NCBI GenBank assembly: GCA_021816845.1
Contig: JAKAWT010000002.1
Span: forward strand, 124,001 to 188,000
Direction of reading: 5' to 3'
Length of the DNA stretch: 64,000 nucleotides
DNA from: a bacterium
GTDB lineage: Bacteria > Patescibacteria > Dojkabacteria > JAKAPS01 > JAJZLI01
Shown here: one piece after another, positions 52,632-60,797 of the stretch
Layout of the letters: each line of letters opens with the position of its first letter
Numbering within the stretch: the first letter of the stretch is position 1
The notes under the pieces: generated by a model
Seen by the model: only the letters and a program-made list of their open reading frames with translations
The model's database searches: none
What the model was told of the DNA's origin: nothing
Position numbers and translations under genes: made by a program

Positions 52632-53892
52632 TACCTTTCTTATCCAAAATATTACTTTCTAGTTCTCCTTTAGCAAGTTTAACTTTTACTATGTCTCCAA
52701 TCTCGATATCTACGATAGATTTTATTATTTTATCATCCTTATATACAATAGAATATCCTTTATCTAAGATATATAATGGGTTTATAGAATTGAGTATTGT
52801 AATTTTATTATTAATCAAATCAATCTTATTGTCAATCATATTTTTCACATTTATAAATTGTATTCTGATTTTATTTTTCATATCTATTCTAATATTATAT
52901 AAGGAATTTACTTTATCCTTCAAAAAGTAAGAAGATTCTTTCAGATATTGTATTTTTTCATTAATAGAATATTCTATATTACTTTTTGAACGCAACATTA
53001 AATTTTCTATTAGAGTGTATTGACCTACTATTTGAGAATTAGATTTTGCTATTTCTGTTTGTATACATTTTTTTAGATACAGAGCAATATCATCTTTTTG
53101 CGGGGCTAGAATATTTGCTGCATCTGTAGGTGTTATAGCATGTACATCTGATACTAGATCAGAGATAGAAATATTTCCTTCATGTCCCACTGCCGATACT
53201 ATGACTTTTTTAGATTTATATATACTATCTGCTAGAAGTTCAGAATTAAATGGCATCAGATCTTCTATTGATCCCCCACCTCTAGTTATAACTATTACTT
53301 CTATATTTTTCATTTTTTCAAAATATTCTATTCCTTGAATTATTTCCTTCACCGCTGTATCCCCTTGGACTTTTACATCATAAAGGTAAATGTGAGTTAC
53401 AGGGAACCTTTTTTTATATGTATTTAGAAAATCTCTATATGCCATTGAATGTTTGTCCAAGGATGTTACCACCCCTATTTCTAGAGGGAATCTTGGTGGT
53501 TGTTTTTTTCTATCATCACTAAAATATCCCTTATTTAAAAGTTTAACTTTCAATTGTTCTATTTTTTGATAGATGTCTCCATCACCTATTATTTTTATAT
53601 CTTCCAGTACAAGTTGAAAGGTTGCTCTCTTTTCAAACAAAGATAATGTTCCTTTAACTATAATCTCAGATCCTTCTTTCATGGAGTCTCTATATTTTAA
53701 TACCTTCTGTCCAAAGTCTACACACCTTATAGAAGATGTTTCATCTTTAAGTGTGATAAATACCCAGTTTTCTTTAGTTATAGTTAATTCTGCAATTTCT
53801 CCTTGAATAAAAATACTACTGAAATTTTCTCTTAAGTGTTTGGATACAAATTTATTTATTTGACTAACTGTAAAAATGTCTTCTTCAAACAT
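52624..53892 (-). CDS. xseA: Exodeoxyribonuclease VII large subunit
   Basis: A 422-residue XseA. It has an N-terminal OB-fold (FTVSQINKFVSKHLRENF, then IFIQGEIAELT), the catalytic core with FPLEIGVVTSLDKHSMAYRDF, VIVITRGGGSIEDLMPFN and VSAVGHEGNISISDLVSDVHAITPTDAA, a coiled-coil region (about 290-380) and a C-terminal strand LDKGYSIVYKDDKI. The ATG at 53892 is chosen because it overlaps the DUF488 stop by 8 bp. A TTG at 53910 would add six residues. Confidence 0.95.
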   Translation of the reverse strand: MFEEDIFTVSQINKFVSKHLRENFSSIFIQGEIAELTITKENWVFITLKDETSSIRCVDFGQKVLKYRDSMKEGSEIIVKGTLSLFEKRATFQLVLEDIKIIGDGDIYQKIEQLKVKLLNKGYFSDDRKKQPPRFPLEIGVVTSLDKHSMAYRDFLNTYKKRFPVTHIYLYDVKVQGDTAVKEIIQGIEYFEKMKNIEVIVITRGGGSIEDLMPFNSELLADSIYKSKKVIVSAVGHEGNISISDLVSDVHAITPTDAANILAPQKDDIALYLKKCIQTEIAKSNSQIVGQYTLIENLMLRSKSNIEYSINEKIQYLKESSYFLKDKVNSLYNIRIDMKNKIRIQFINVKNMIDNKIDLINNKITILNSINPLYILDKGYSIVYKDDKIIKSIVDIEIGDIVKVKLAKGELESNILDKKGNG

Positions 53893-54235
53893 GATTGTTA
53901 TTACTTTCAAGATATTCTTTTAGTGCTAATGCATTATTATACTCTGATGATGATGAATAGATTAAAATAATATCTTTATCCTCACTAAGGTCTATGATTT
54001 TATCTATATTACCTTTATTATTATGTAGTTCTGTAAAATATTTTTTTCTAAACTCATCCCATTTTAAAGGATCATGATTAAACCAAACTCTTAGTCCATC
54101 TGATGGAGCTATCTCTTTTAACCATAAATCGACTTTTAAATCCTTTTTCTTGACACCCCTTGGCCAAAATCTCTCTACAAGTATCCTGTAGCCACTAGTA
54201 TTTATTCTATCATAAGCTCTATTTAGCATGATCAT
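53885..54235 (-). CDS. DUF488-family protein
   Basis: A 116-residue protein with the DUF488 pattern RILVERFWPRGVKKKDLKVD, then WLKEIAPSDGLRVWFNHDP, then DIILIYSSSS. The family has a conserved Arg and acidic residues, but its role is not settled. It overlaps the Elp3 stop by one base and xseA by 8 bp, so the four genes Elp3, DUF488, xseA and xseB are probably one transcription unit. Confidence 0.85.
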   Translation of the reverse strand: MIMLNRAYDRINTSGYRILVERFWPRGVKKKDLKVDLWLKEIAPSDGLRVWFNHDPLKWDEFRKKYFTELHNNKGNIDKIIDLSEDKDIILIYSSSSEYNNALALKEYLESNNNHV

Positions 54236-55905
54236 TAATTTAATATTTTTGTTTGATATAAATTTTGTATTATAAAACCACGTTTCTTGTAATATTCTCT
54301 TGTCCCAATTCCAGATATAACTGATAAACGATCAAATCCATTATCTTTTGCAATCTTCTCAGCTTTAATTAACAACTTTGTACCAATACCTAAATGTTGG
54401 GCTGATTTCTCTAAATCTTGATTAGATATATCATGAATTCCTAATGCTTGCCCGTATACATGTACTTCTCTTATTATTGCACTATTATTTAATTCATCCA
54501 GATAATGACCTTTATCTTTAGGTATAGATAATCTTAAAAATCCTAAGAGTTTAGATCCAGGTCTAGATTCGGATGACTTATCGATTGTATTATAGGATAA
54601 GAATTTTTCAAAAGTTTTTGTTGTTTCATATTCATATACATCATATGTAACATCTCCTATATTACTATCTTTTATTTCTCGACAACGTATGCACTCACAT
54701 TTTAAACCTTTTTCTTTCATTCTCTGTTGGACAATTTGTCTTAAGTTTGTTTTTTTATTACCATCCATTATGTATGTTGATGGAATATCTCTAATAATTC
54801 TATTTATTCTGGAGTATTTTTTAACTTGGGATTTTGCATGGATTAGAATGTCTATTAATTCTTCCTCAGAGTATGGTTGGTATTTTTTTGATTTCCAATA
54901 GTCATATAATTCTGCTGTCTCAATTATTGAGCAAGGATATATCTTTATTTCATCTGGCATATATGATTTATCTTTATATATGGTTTCAATATCTAATTTA
55001 TCTATATCAGAGATTGATCCATATAAATTTGGCATCCAATGTATCTGTATTTTAAATCCAAAACTACGTAATATGTCTATAGCATTCTTTTGATCTTTGG
55101 ATGTCTCTCCTCGTTTATTGATTTCTAATATTCTATCATTTGTACTTTGTATTCCAAGTTGTATTTTGGTAGCACCAAGTTCTCTTAAATGCTTTGCCTC
55201 AGGATTACTTATCCTATCTGGTCTTGTCTCTAATGTTATTCCTATACACCTATATTTAGAGTTTTGATTAATTTCTTGTGCACTCTTAAGCATCCTTATA
55301 TTCCAATCTGCTGGTGGATCTATCTCATCTTGGTGAGTGTCAAAATTAACAACATTCTTTGTATATTTTGCTGTTCTATATTTATATTTAAATTCATTCA
55401 TTGCATCTAGACATCTTTTTATAAACCATTCCTGGTATATTCTTGGGTATACAGACCATGTTCCACCTAAAACTAAGAGTTCTATTTTTTCAGTTTTGTG
55501 CCCTATATTTTGTAAAGCTTGAATTCTATTTTTAACTTGAAGATAAGGATCAAATTTATTCATTAGTGCTCTTTGAGCACCTGGTTCACGTGATAAATAA
55601 CTTTTTGGCATCATCACGTCATCTGGACAAAAAATACATTTTCCTGGACATGGAAAAGGTTTAGTTAATACTGTTATAGGTACTACTCCAGATATTGTCC
55701 TTATAGGTTTCATTTGAATTTTTTGGATTAGAGAGTAATCCTCTTTAATATTTCTATCTTTACATAATTTTTTATATAGAGTTATGACTCTACTTTGTGA
55801 TAAATTATGCTCTCTAAGTAGTGTCCTTATATTAACTTCTGGGTTATCAAGAAGTGTTTCTATTATATCCTGGTTTGAAAAATTTAAAGGTAAAGGCTGT
55901 GACAT
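54235..55905 (-). CDS. Elp3-type tRNA wobble uridine radical SAM/acetyltransferase
   Basis: A 556-residue Elp3 homolog. An N-terminal helical domain (1-80) precedes a radical SAM domain with C86, C90 and C93 (PFPCPGKCIFCPDD), the zinc-binding Cys region CECIRCREI (about 395-405) and a C-terminal GNAT acetyltransferase domain (about 465-556, HLGIGTKLLIKAEKIA). Elp3 makes 5-carboxymethyl uridine at wobble position 34 from acetyl-CoA and SAM. An insertion SSESRPGSK (about 445-453) is encoded by a GATC-rich repeat. It is divergent from the Trm9-like methyltransferase gene across 54 bp. Confidence 0.92.
   Translation of the reverse strand: MSQPLPLNFSNQDIIETLLDNPEVNIRTLLREHNLSQSRVITLYKKLCKDRNIKEDYSLIQKIQMKPIRTISGVVPITVLTKPFPCPGKCIFCPDDVMMPKSYLSREPGAQRALMNKFDPYLQVKNRIQALQNIGHKTEKIELLVLGGTWSVYPRIYQEWFIKRCLDAMNEFKYKYRTAKYTKNVVNFDTHQDEIDPPADWNIRMLKSAQEINQNSKYRCIGITLETRPDRISNPEAKHLRELGATKIQLGIQSTNDRILEINKRGETSKDQKNAIDILRSFGFKIQIHWMPNLYGSISDIDKLDIETIYKDKSYMPDEIKIYPCSIIETAELYDYWKSKKYQPYSEEELIDILIHAKSQVKKYSRINRIIRDIPSTYIMDGNKKTNLRQIVQQRMKEKGLKCECIRCREIKDSNIGDVTYDVYEYETTKTFEKFLSYNTIDKSSESRPGSKLLGFLRLSIPKDKGHYLDELNNSAIIREVHVYGQALGIHDISNQDLEKSAQHLGIGTKLLIKAEKIAKDNGFDRLSVISGIGTREYYKKRGFIIQNLYQTKILN
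54552..54574 (-). repeat. GATC-rich tract in the Elp3 gene
   Basis: TAGATCCAGGTCTAGATTC, then GGAT on the plus strand. A degenerate copy of the dispersed repeat, in frame, encoding a Ser/Arg/Gly loop between the radical SAM and GNAT parts. Confidence 0.45.
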
Positions 55906-55959
55906 ATTAGTATCTAATAAATGTTTTTTTGCTGATGTATAATTATATCATATATAAAA

Positions 55960-56595
55960 ATGCATCTTATGAATGAACATACGCTACTTAAAATTAATAA
56001 GGATTTTTATAGGAACTATGCTGAATCATTTAATAAATCTCGCAAAAATATCTGGAGTGAATTTGATGTAATTCTAAAATATATAAATTCTGATGATTAC
56101 ATTTTAGATGTAGGTTGTGGAAATGGAAGATTCTCTAAATTTTTTAATAAGGATAAATATATAGGAATTGATTTTTCTACACCACTACTTAAAAAAGCAA
56201 AAACATATAATCCTTTATATAGATATATTAATGCTGATATAACAAAACAGGGTTGGGAGGAAAAAATAAATAGTAAATTTGATGTTGTGATACTTATTGC
56301 TGTTCTCCACCATATTCCATCATATAAATTGCGAATTGAAGTACTTGAGGGGGTAAAGACAATTTTGAATAAAAATGCTATAATAGTAATATCTTTGTGG
56401 CATTTTCAAAAAAACAGTTCTAAATTTAGAAATATAGGTGATAATAATTACCTGGTATCATGGAATAAAGAGACATATAGATATGTATGCTATATTGAAG
56501 ATTGTGAAATTGAAGAATATATTAAAATTTTAAAATTAAAAGTACTTCACAAATTTAATGCAAGAGATAATATTTATTATATATTGAGAACATAA
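55960..56595 (+). CDS. Trm9/ALKBH8-like SAM methyltransferase
   Basis: A 211-residue class I methyltransferase. Motif I is YILDVGCGNGRF and motif II is YIGIDFSTPLLKKA. The motif VILIAVLHHIPS and the C-terminal segment NNYLVSWN, then RYVCYIEDCEIEEYI resemble Trm9/ALKBH8 (yeast Trm9 has a comparable VPW, then RYYH and EGEL region). Trm9 methylates the 5-carboxymethyl group on wobble U34 (cm5U to mcm5U), the product of Elp3. The divergent Elp3 gene 54 bp away supports this. The usual Trm112 partner is not seen here. A general methyltransferase cannot be excluded. Confidence 0.65.
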   Translation: MHLMNEHTLLKINKDFYRNYAESFNKSRKNIWSEFDVILKYINSDDYILDVGCGNGRFSKFFNKDKYIGIDFSTPLLKKAKTYNPLYRYINADITKQGWEEKINSKFDVVILIAVLHHIPSYKLRIEVLEGVKTILNKNAIIVISLWHFQKNSSKFRNIGDNNYLVSWNKETYRYVCYIEDCEIEEYIKILKLKVLHKFNARDNIYYILRT

Positions 56596-56596
56596 A

Positions 56597-56608
56597 GGAT
56601 CTAGATCC
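56597..56608. repeat. Palindromic GGATCTAGATCC before mscS
   Basis: A perfect 12-bp palindrome in the 14-bp spacer between the methyltransferase stop and the mscS start. Its first bases (AAAGGAT) also form the likely ribosome site for mscS. Confidence 0.6.
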
Positions 56609-56609
56609 A

Positions 56610-57527
56610 ATGATAGTAAAAATTTCAAAAAATAAAAAAGTAATAAGTTCATTCTTTCTATTTATATTAATAATTATTATAGTTATATTGTCATTCTCCA
56701 AATTATTAGCATATTTAAAATTTCCTGCAACATTGCATGATATTGCCCTTGCTATAGTTGTATTCTTGATTGGATATTTTATTATCAATTTTATAGATGA
56801 AAGGATTATTAAATCTATAGAAAAGTATTCAAGAAGGAAGCAAGTTAATATGTTAAGTTTTATTTTTCTTATAGTCTCTTATATTGTTTTAATAATTGTT
56901 GTTCTTGATATATTAAATATAAATATAACAAATATACTTTTAGGGGGTGCTTTTTTGGGTGTAATATTGGCTGTTGCCTCTCAATCCATGCTATCGAATC
57001 TATTTGGAGGTATTATTATATTATTATTTAGACAATTTGATCCAGGAGATAAAATTAAAATTACTACATGGCAGTTTAGCTTTTTACTCCCAGCTTACCC
57101 TAATAAATTCTTTTCTAAAGATTTAGTACTACCTGGCTATGTAGGCACAATAGATACTACTGGATTTTTCTATACTACTTTTATAGGTGATGATGGAATT
57201 CCTTTTAAAATTCCTAATAGTATATTAATACAAGCATCTATTTTAAAATTAGATGATATAAAATATTTAAACGTACAGATTAAATATGAAATAAAAAAAG
57301 AACTGTCTTTTACAAAAGCTAGAAATATAATAAAAGATGTAATAGAAAAAACTAAGAAAGATCACGGTTTTGAAGTAAATAACTTTGACATCTATATAGA
57401 TGAAACCTCACTTATAACATATGTTGTTGTAATAAAGATCAATGTACAAAATATTGAATCAGATTTCAGTATAAAGACTACTGTACTAGAAATGCTTATT
57501 GATAAAATAGATTCCAACTATTCCTAG
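56610..57527 (+). CDS. MscS-family mechanosensitive channel
   Basis: A 305-residue protein with four predicted helices (about 14-32, 42-62, 85-104, 109-140). The third has the pore-lining pattern LGGAFLGVILAVASQSMLSNLFGGIIILLFRQFDPGDKI, of which the Gly/Ala spacing and FDPGDKI are diagnostic. The C-terminal beta and alpha-beta domains are present (GFFYTTFIGDDGIPFKIPNSIL). An insertion (KITTWQFSFLLPAYPNKFFS) between the pore helix and beta domain is unusual. It releases ions under membrane tension. Confidence 0.9.
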   Translation: MIVKISKNKKVISSFFLFILIIIIVILSFSKLLAYLKFPATLHDIALAIVVFLIGYFIINFIDERIIKSIEKYSRRKQVNMLSFIFLIVSYIVLIIVVLDILNINITNILLGGAFLGVILAVASQSMLSNLFGGIIILLFRQFDPGDKIKITTWQFSFLLPAYPNKFFSKDLVLPGYVGTIDTTGFFYTTFIGDDGIPFKIPNSILIQASILKLDDIKYLNVQIKYEIKKELSFTKARNIIKDVIEKTKKDHGFEVNNFDIYIDETSLITYVVVIKINVQNIESDFSIKTTVLEMLIDKIDSNYS

Positions 57528-57548
57528 ATATTACATAATTAAAGTCAT

Positions 57549-57577
57549 TTGGTAAATTATATAGGTTATGATATAAT
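57549..57577 (+). promoter_or_regulatory. Promoter of the YD-repeat genes, leaderless type
   Basis: TTGGTA (57549-57554), 17 bp, then TATAAT (57572-57577). The predicted start coincides with the ATG at 57584. Confidence 0.5.
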
Positions 57578-57583
57578 TGCTTT

Positions 57584-57997
57584 ATGGAGATGGAAGAATT
57601 TGTTACAACTGAGGGAATAGTGGTTTTATCTACAGAACTAGGCAGATATGAGTGTCTATATGATGAATTTGGTAAGATTAGAAAAAAAACATATATTGTA
57701 CCAGATGGAGAAAAGAGGGAGTATCATTTTGATATTTTTGGTAAACTTATAAAAGAAGTATCTGTTTCTTCTAGTGGACAACAAAGTATATCTGAGTATA
57801 TACATGATGATAAAGGCAAATTGATAGCTAAAGTTAACCATCTAAATGGTAGAGAGTATAAATATATATATGATGAAAATGGGCGTCCTATAGGAGCTAT
57901 GTATACTGATAAAAATAAACATAGGACACTAACAGAATACATATATAATGATGAAGGAATATGTATAAATAGGGTTAGGACACCTATAATAAAATAA
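57584..57997 (+). CDS. Mini YD-repeat (RHS-like) protein
   Basis: A 137-residue protein made of about five short repeats of the type Y-x-YD-x-x-G-x-x-x: YECLYDEFGKIRKKTY, YHFDIFGKLIKEV, YIHDDKGKLIAKV, YKYIYDENGRPIGA and YIYNDEGICINRV. This is the RHS/YD pattern, normally found in very large secreted toxins or shells. Here there is no signal peptide, no toxin part and no core. It is followed after 15 bp by a second, related gene. Its function is unknown. Confidence 0.8.
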   Translation: MEMEEFVTTEGIVVLSTELGRYECLYDEFGKIRKKTYIVPDGEKREYHFDIFGKLIKEVSVSSSGQQSISEYIHDDKGKLIAKVNHLNGREYKYIYDENGRPIGAMYTDKNKHRTLTEYIYNDEGICINRVRTPIIK

Positions 57998-58012
57998 ATG
58001 TTATAAAGTTAA

Positions 58013-58465
58013 ATGAATGTAGAGTCAATACAATATAATCAAGATAGTGATGTAGATACTTTTGTAGTTGAAGATGTTCTTGTTAGAAAAGAATTCGGAG
58101 TAGATGGAGTCGTATCAAAGGAGGTGGTAACATTCCCTGATGGAAAAATACACTCTAGGGAATATTATAGAACAGAAAAAGGAATTATTTCTAAGATAGT
58201 GGATTATTATTCTAGTATAGGAACGACAGAATCTCTACATGATGACGAGGGACGAATTAGATCAAAAATTTTCAATCCAATTTACGGAGACAGTATTGAA
58301 CATAGGTATGACAGATATGGTAGGGTTACTATGGAAATTAGAGTTTCACCTAATGGAGCTTTAAGCACTATTAAATATACTCGTGATAAAGAAGGTAACA
58401 TAGTGAGGTTAACAAGTATAACTAAAAGAGAAATTGTAAAAGATATATTTACAAATGCAGACTAA
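58013..58465 (+). CDS. Mini YD-repeat (RHS-like) protein, second copy
   Basis: A 150-residue paralog of the gene before it. The YD-like units include EYYRTEKGIISKIVDYY, SLHDDEGRIRSKIF, HRYDRYGRVTMEIRV and KYTRDKEGNIVRL. It has no signal peptide and no catalytic region. The N-terminus (about 1-45) is acidic. The two genes are 15 bp apart and are likely to be made together. They may be an intracellular beta-sheet scaffold, which is speculation. Confidence 0.78.
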   Translation: MNVESIQYNQDSDVDTFVVEDVLVRKEFGVDGVVSKEVVTFPDGKIHSREYYRTEKGIISKIVDYYSSIGTTESLHDDEGRIRSKIFNPIYGDSIEHRYDRYGRVTMEIRVSPNGALSTIKYTRDKEGNIVRLTSITKREIVKDIFTNAD

Positions 58466-58489
58466 TATTCCTAAAGAAATTGAAAACTG

Positions 58490-59506
58490 TTATTCTTTTT
58501 TTAAAGAATTAATTCCCTTATTTAGTGTTTTTATTATATCTGCTTTGGTTTGGTGAGTTAGAAAACTACATGCGTTTTTATGTCCTCCCCCATTAAAATC
58601 CCCAAATTCTCTTAATCTAAATAAATCTAATTCATTAGAATAAGGATTCCCTCTGATTGATAGTATAGTAAAATCTTGTTGTTCACTAGCAATAATAAAT
58701 ATTGAATAATCTTTAAATGTTGTTTGAAAATTGTTTCTATACATATCCCTAATTTGTTTTAAATCTTCATTATTTATTTTTAATTTTTTCATCATAGTTT
58801 TACTTATATAAAGTAATATATATCTAGGTCTTTTATGGAATACTGTCCTTTTTATAAACTCAATTAGATATGGTACCTGCTTTTCAGTAGTATTATCAAA
58901 ATATTGGTCCATTAATTTTTGATAGTCAACGCCAATCTCTAAAAGATCAGATGTATACCTTAGTGTTTTTGGGGTTATTTGCCATCTAAAAAATCCTGTA
59001 TCTGAGGCTATTGCATAATATAAAAGTTCAGCTTCTTCAACTGTAGGAATATAACCTTCACTTTTCAAAAATTCATATAAAAGTTCTCCCGTTGAGGATG
59101 CACCTTCATCATAAATACTATACTTTGCATATTGTTGGTTTGATGCGTGATGGTCTATAGCTATAATAGGTGTACCTGGTGGAAAATGGAAATCAGGATA
59201 TTTTTCGCTACTGTACACTTGAGATAGATTACCAGTATCTACAGTCATTATAAGGTCATATTGTGATAAATCTAATTTTGCTATGTTTGCAGGTTTTATC
59301 TCGTCAATGAAACTTAGAAAATTGAACCTAGCATCTATTCTTTTATTTGAATATAAATCAGCTATCTTGTATAGACTTTCTAGATACCTTCTTAAAACTA
59401 TACCAGAACCAATGCTATCACCATCAGGTTGAGACATTAATATTAATATCTTATCTGATTTTACTATTAAGTCTTTTATTTTTTTTATATTATCTTTATT
59501 ATCCAT
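58490..59506 (-). CDS. DHH-family phosphoesterase, NrnA-like
   Basis: A 338-residue DHH/DHHA1 protein. Motifs are MSQPDGDSIGSG (metal Asp), the Asp in LIMTVDTGN, the central IIAIDHHASN, and the C-terminal GGGHKNACSF of the DHHA1 domain. NrnA-like proteins degrade oligoribonucleotides and cleave pAp. Some DHH proteins cleave cyclic dinucleotides, but the PAS and GGDEF parts of GdpP are missing. No membrane segment. It lies 14 bp downstream of the GT2 gene on the same strand. Confidence 0.88.
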   Translation of the reverse strand: MDNKDNIKKIKDLIVKSDKILILMSQPDGDSIGSGIVLRRYLESLYKIADLYSNKRIDARFNFLSFIDEIKPANIAKLDLSQYDLIMTVDTGNLSQVYSSEKYPDFHFPPGTPIIAIDHHASNQQYAKYSIYDEGASSTGELLYEFLKSEGYIPTVEEAELLYYAIASDTGFFRWQITPKTLRYTSDLLEIGVDYQKLMDQYFDNTTEKQVPYLIEFIKRTVFHKRPRYILLYISKTMMKKLKINNEDLKQIRDMYRNNFQTTFKDYSIFIIASEQQDFTILSIRGNPYSNELDLFRLREFGDFNGGGHKNACSFLTHQTKADIIKTLNKGINSLKKE

Positions 59507-59520
59507 TTAATTTAGATCCA

Positions 59521-60375
59521 TTATTTTGTACTCTCTACCCTAACCCAAATATCTTTGAATTTCAATTTTCTAATTCTAATATCTATAGTAATAATTAACC
59601 ATAGGTATATTCTCATTAAAAAAAGACACATTAGATAGTAGTATTCCTTTATATTTTTTGGGTATTTAAAAAATAACTTAATACCCCCTATAGCCTCCTT
59701 CTTAAAACTCCTAGTTTTAACTTCTATATATTTTTGTGTGTAACCTCCTGTCGATCTACGCTTTTGTTTTAACCAATCACTAATTGTAGTTGGATATTTT
59801 ACATAAACTTTAGCTTTGTCAGTATACCTTATTTTATATCCTTTAGTATATATTTTATATGAAATATATCCATCTTCAGAGAATATATCTTTTGGTATTT
59901 TTCCTATTAATGATTTTCTTACAGCCATTAAATATCCTGTTCCTTCAAAATATTCTCCATTTCTATTTTTTTCTTCACGCATTGAATTTGCAGCAAAAAC
60001 AAGAAAATGTGACCAGAACCCAAGCATAGAATTTCTATTATTTACTGATATAACTTTTCCTGTTACAAGACCGGTTTTACTATCAAAAAGTTTTGTGATC
60101 TCTTTTAGTGCATTATTTGATACATATACATCTCCATCAGTCAAAAAAATGATTTCTTCTTTTATCTTTGAGAATGCTAAATTTAAAGCTTGAGGTTTAC
60201 CTTTTCCTTTATCTTGTATAATTTTTATTGTTTTAACTTCGAGACTTTTATTTTTTAATTCTAAATCTTTGTTTGGGGTTACTATGTATATAGGTACTTT
60301 GTAGGAAGAAAATGATTTAATAGCCTTATTTATATCTTCTTTTCCGGAAGTTGTTATTAATACAGAAAAATTCAT
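59521..60375 (-). CDS. GT2-family glycosyltransferase
   Basis: A 284-residue family 2 enzyme with an N-terminal Rossmann-like start (FSVLITTSGKEDINKAIKSF), DGD (IFLTDGDVYV), an acidic catalytic motif SEDGYISYKI and a QxxR-like motif LKQKRRSTGGY. Two C-terminal hydrophobic segments (about 240-265) suggest membrane association. It probably adds beta-linked sugars to a lipid or polymer. The donor is unknown. Its neighbours are not sugar genes. Confidence 0.88.
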   Translation of the reverse strand: MNFSVLITTSGKEDINKAIKSFSSYKVPIYIVTPNKDLELKNKSLEVKTIKIIQDKGKGKPQALNLAFSKIKEEIIFLTDGDVYVSNNALKEITKLFDSKTGLVTGKVISVNNRNSMLGFWSHFLVFAANSMREEKNRNGEYFEGTGYLMAVRKSLIGKIPKDIFSEDGYISYKIYTKGYKIRYTDKAKVYVKYPTTISDWLKQKRRSTGGYTQKYIEVKTRSFKKEAIGGIKLFFKYPKNIKEYYYLMCLFLMRIYLWLIITIDIRIRKLKFKDIWVRVESTK

Positions 60376-60459
60376 ATAAGGATTATATAATATTTATGGT
60401 TTTAATGCTATTTTAGAACATTAAAAGGTTTAAAATAATTTTATTGTTTTATGCTATAT

Positions 60460-60786
60460 TTAAGGTGTTGCAGAAATAGTAGTTCCATTTTTTAGCTTAA
60501 GGAGATATTCTACTGTATTATTGCTATTAGTGCTTTTTCTAATTGTTGCATCTAGTTTTTTTGCTAATTTACATATTTTTTCAGGGCTTTTGCAAGTATT
60601 TATTTTTTTTGTTGTATTTATAGAATTTGTAGGTTTTTTAAATGCTATAACAAAAAATATCAAAGATAGAGTAATGAATAACATAATTCCCAATATGATT
60701 ATTGTATTAACTTGCCACTTTTGTATACCTCCTATATTTTCTATATTTGTGGTTTTTATATTTTCACCTTTACTTGTATTGTTCAT
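60460..60786 (-). CDS. Hypothetical membrane protein, 108 residues
   Basis: A small protein with one membrane helix (about 28-50, VNTIIILGIMLFITLSLIFFVI). A Thr/Ser/Lys-rich outer segment follows, containing two Cys (CKSPEKICKL) that could form a disulfide or bind a ligand, then EYLLKLKNGTTISATP. No family is recognised. The ATG at 60786 is used because the upstream extension begins with a TTG inside the xth stop region. It follows xth with an 11-bp gap on the same strand. Confidence 0.6.
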   Translation of the reverse strand: MNNTSKGENIKTTNIENIGGIQKWQVNTIIILGIMLFITLSLIFFVIAFKKPTNSINTTKKINTCKSPEKICKLAKKLDATIRKSTNSNNTVEYLLKLKNGTTISATP

Positions 60787-60797
60787 ATTAACGATTC

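Noticed and set aside
52691..52930. Plus-strand hydrophobic open frame inside xseA
   Set aside because: It is antisense to the XseA coiled coil, whose Lys/Asn/Ile-rich codons read as Phe/Ile/Leu on the other strand.
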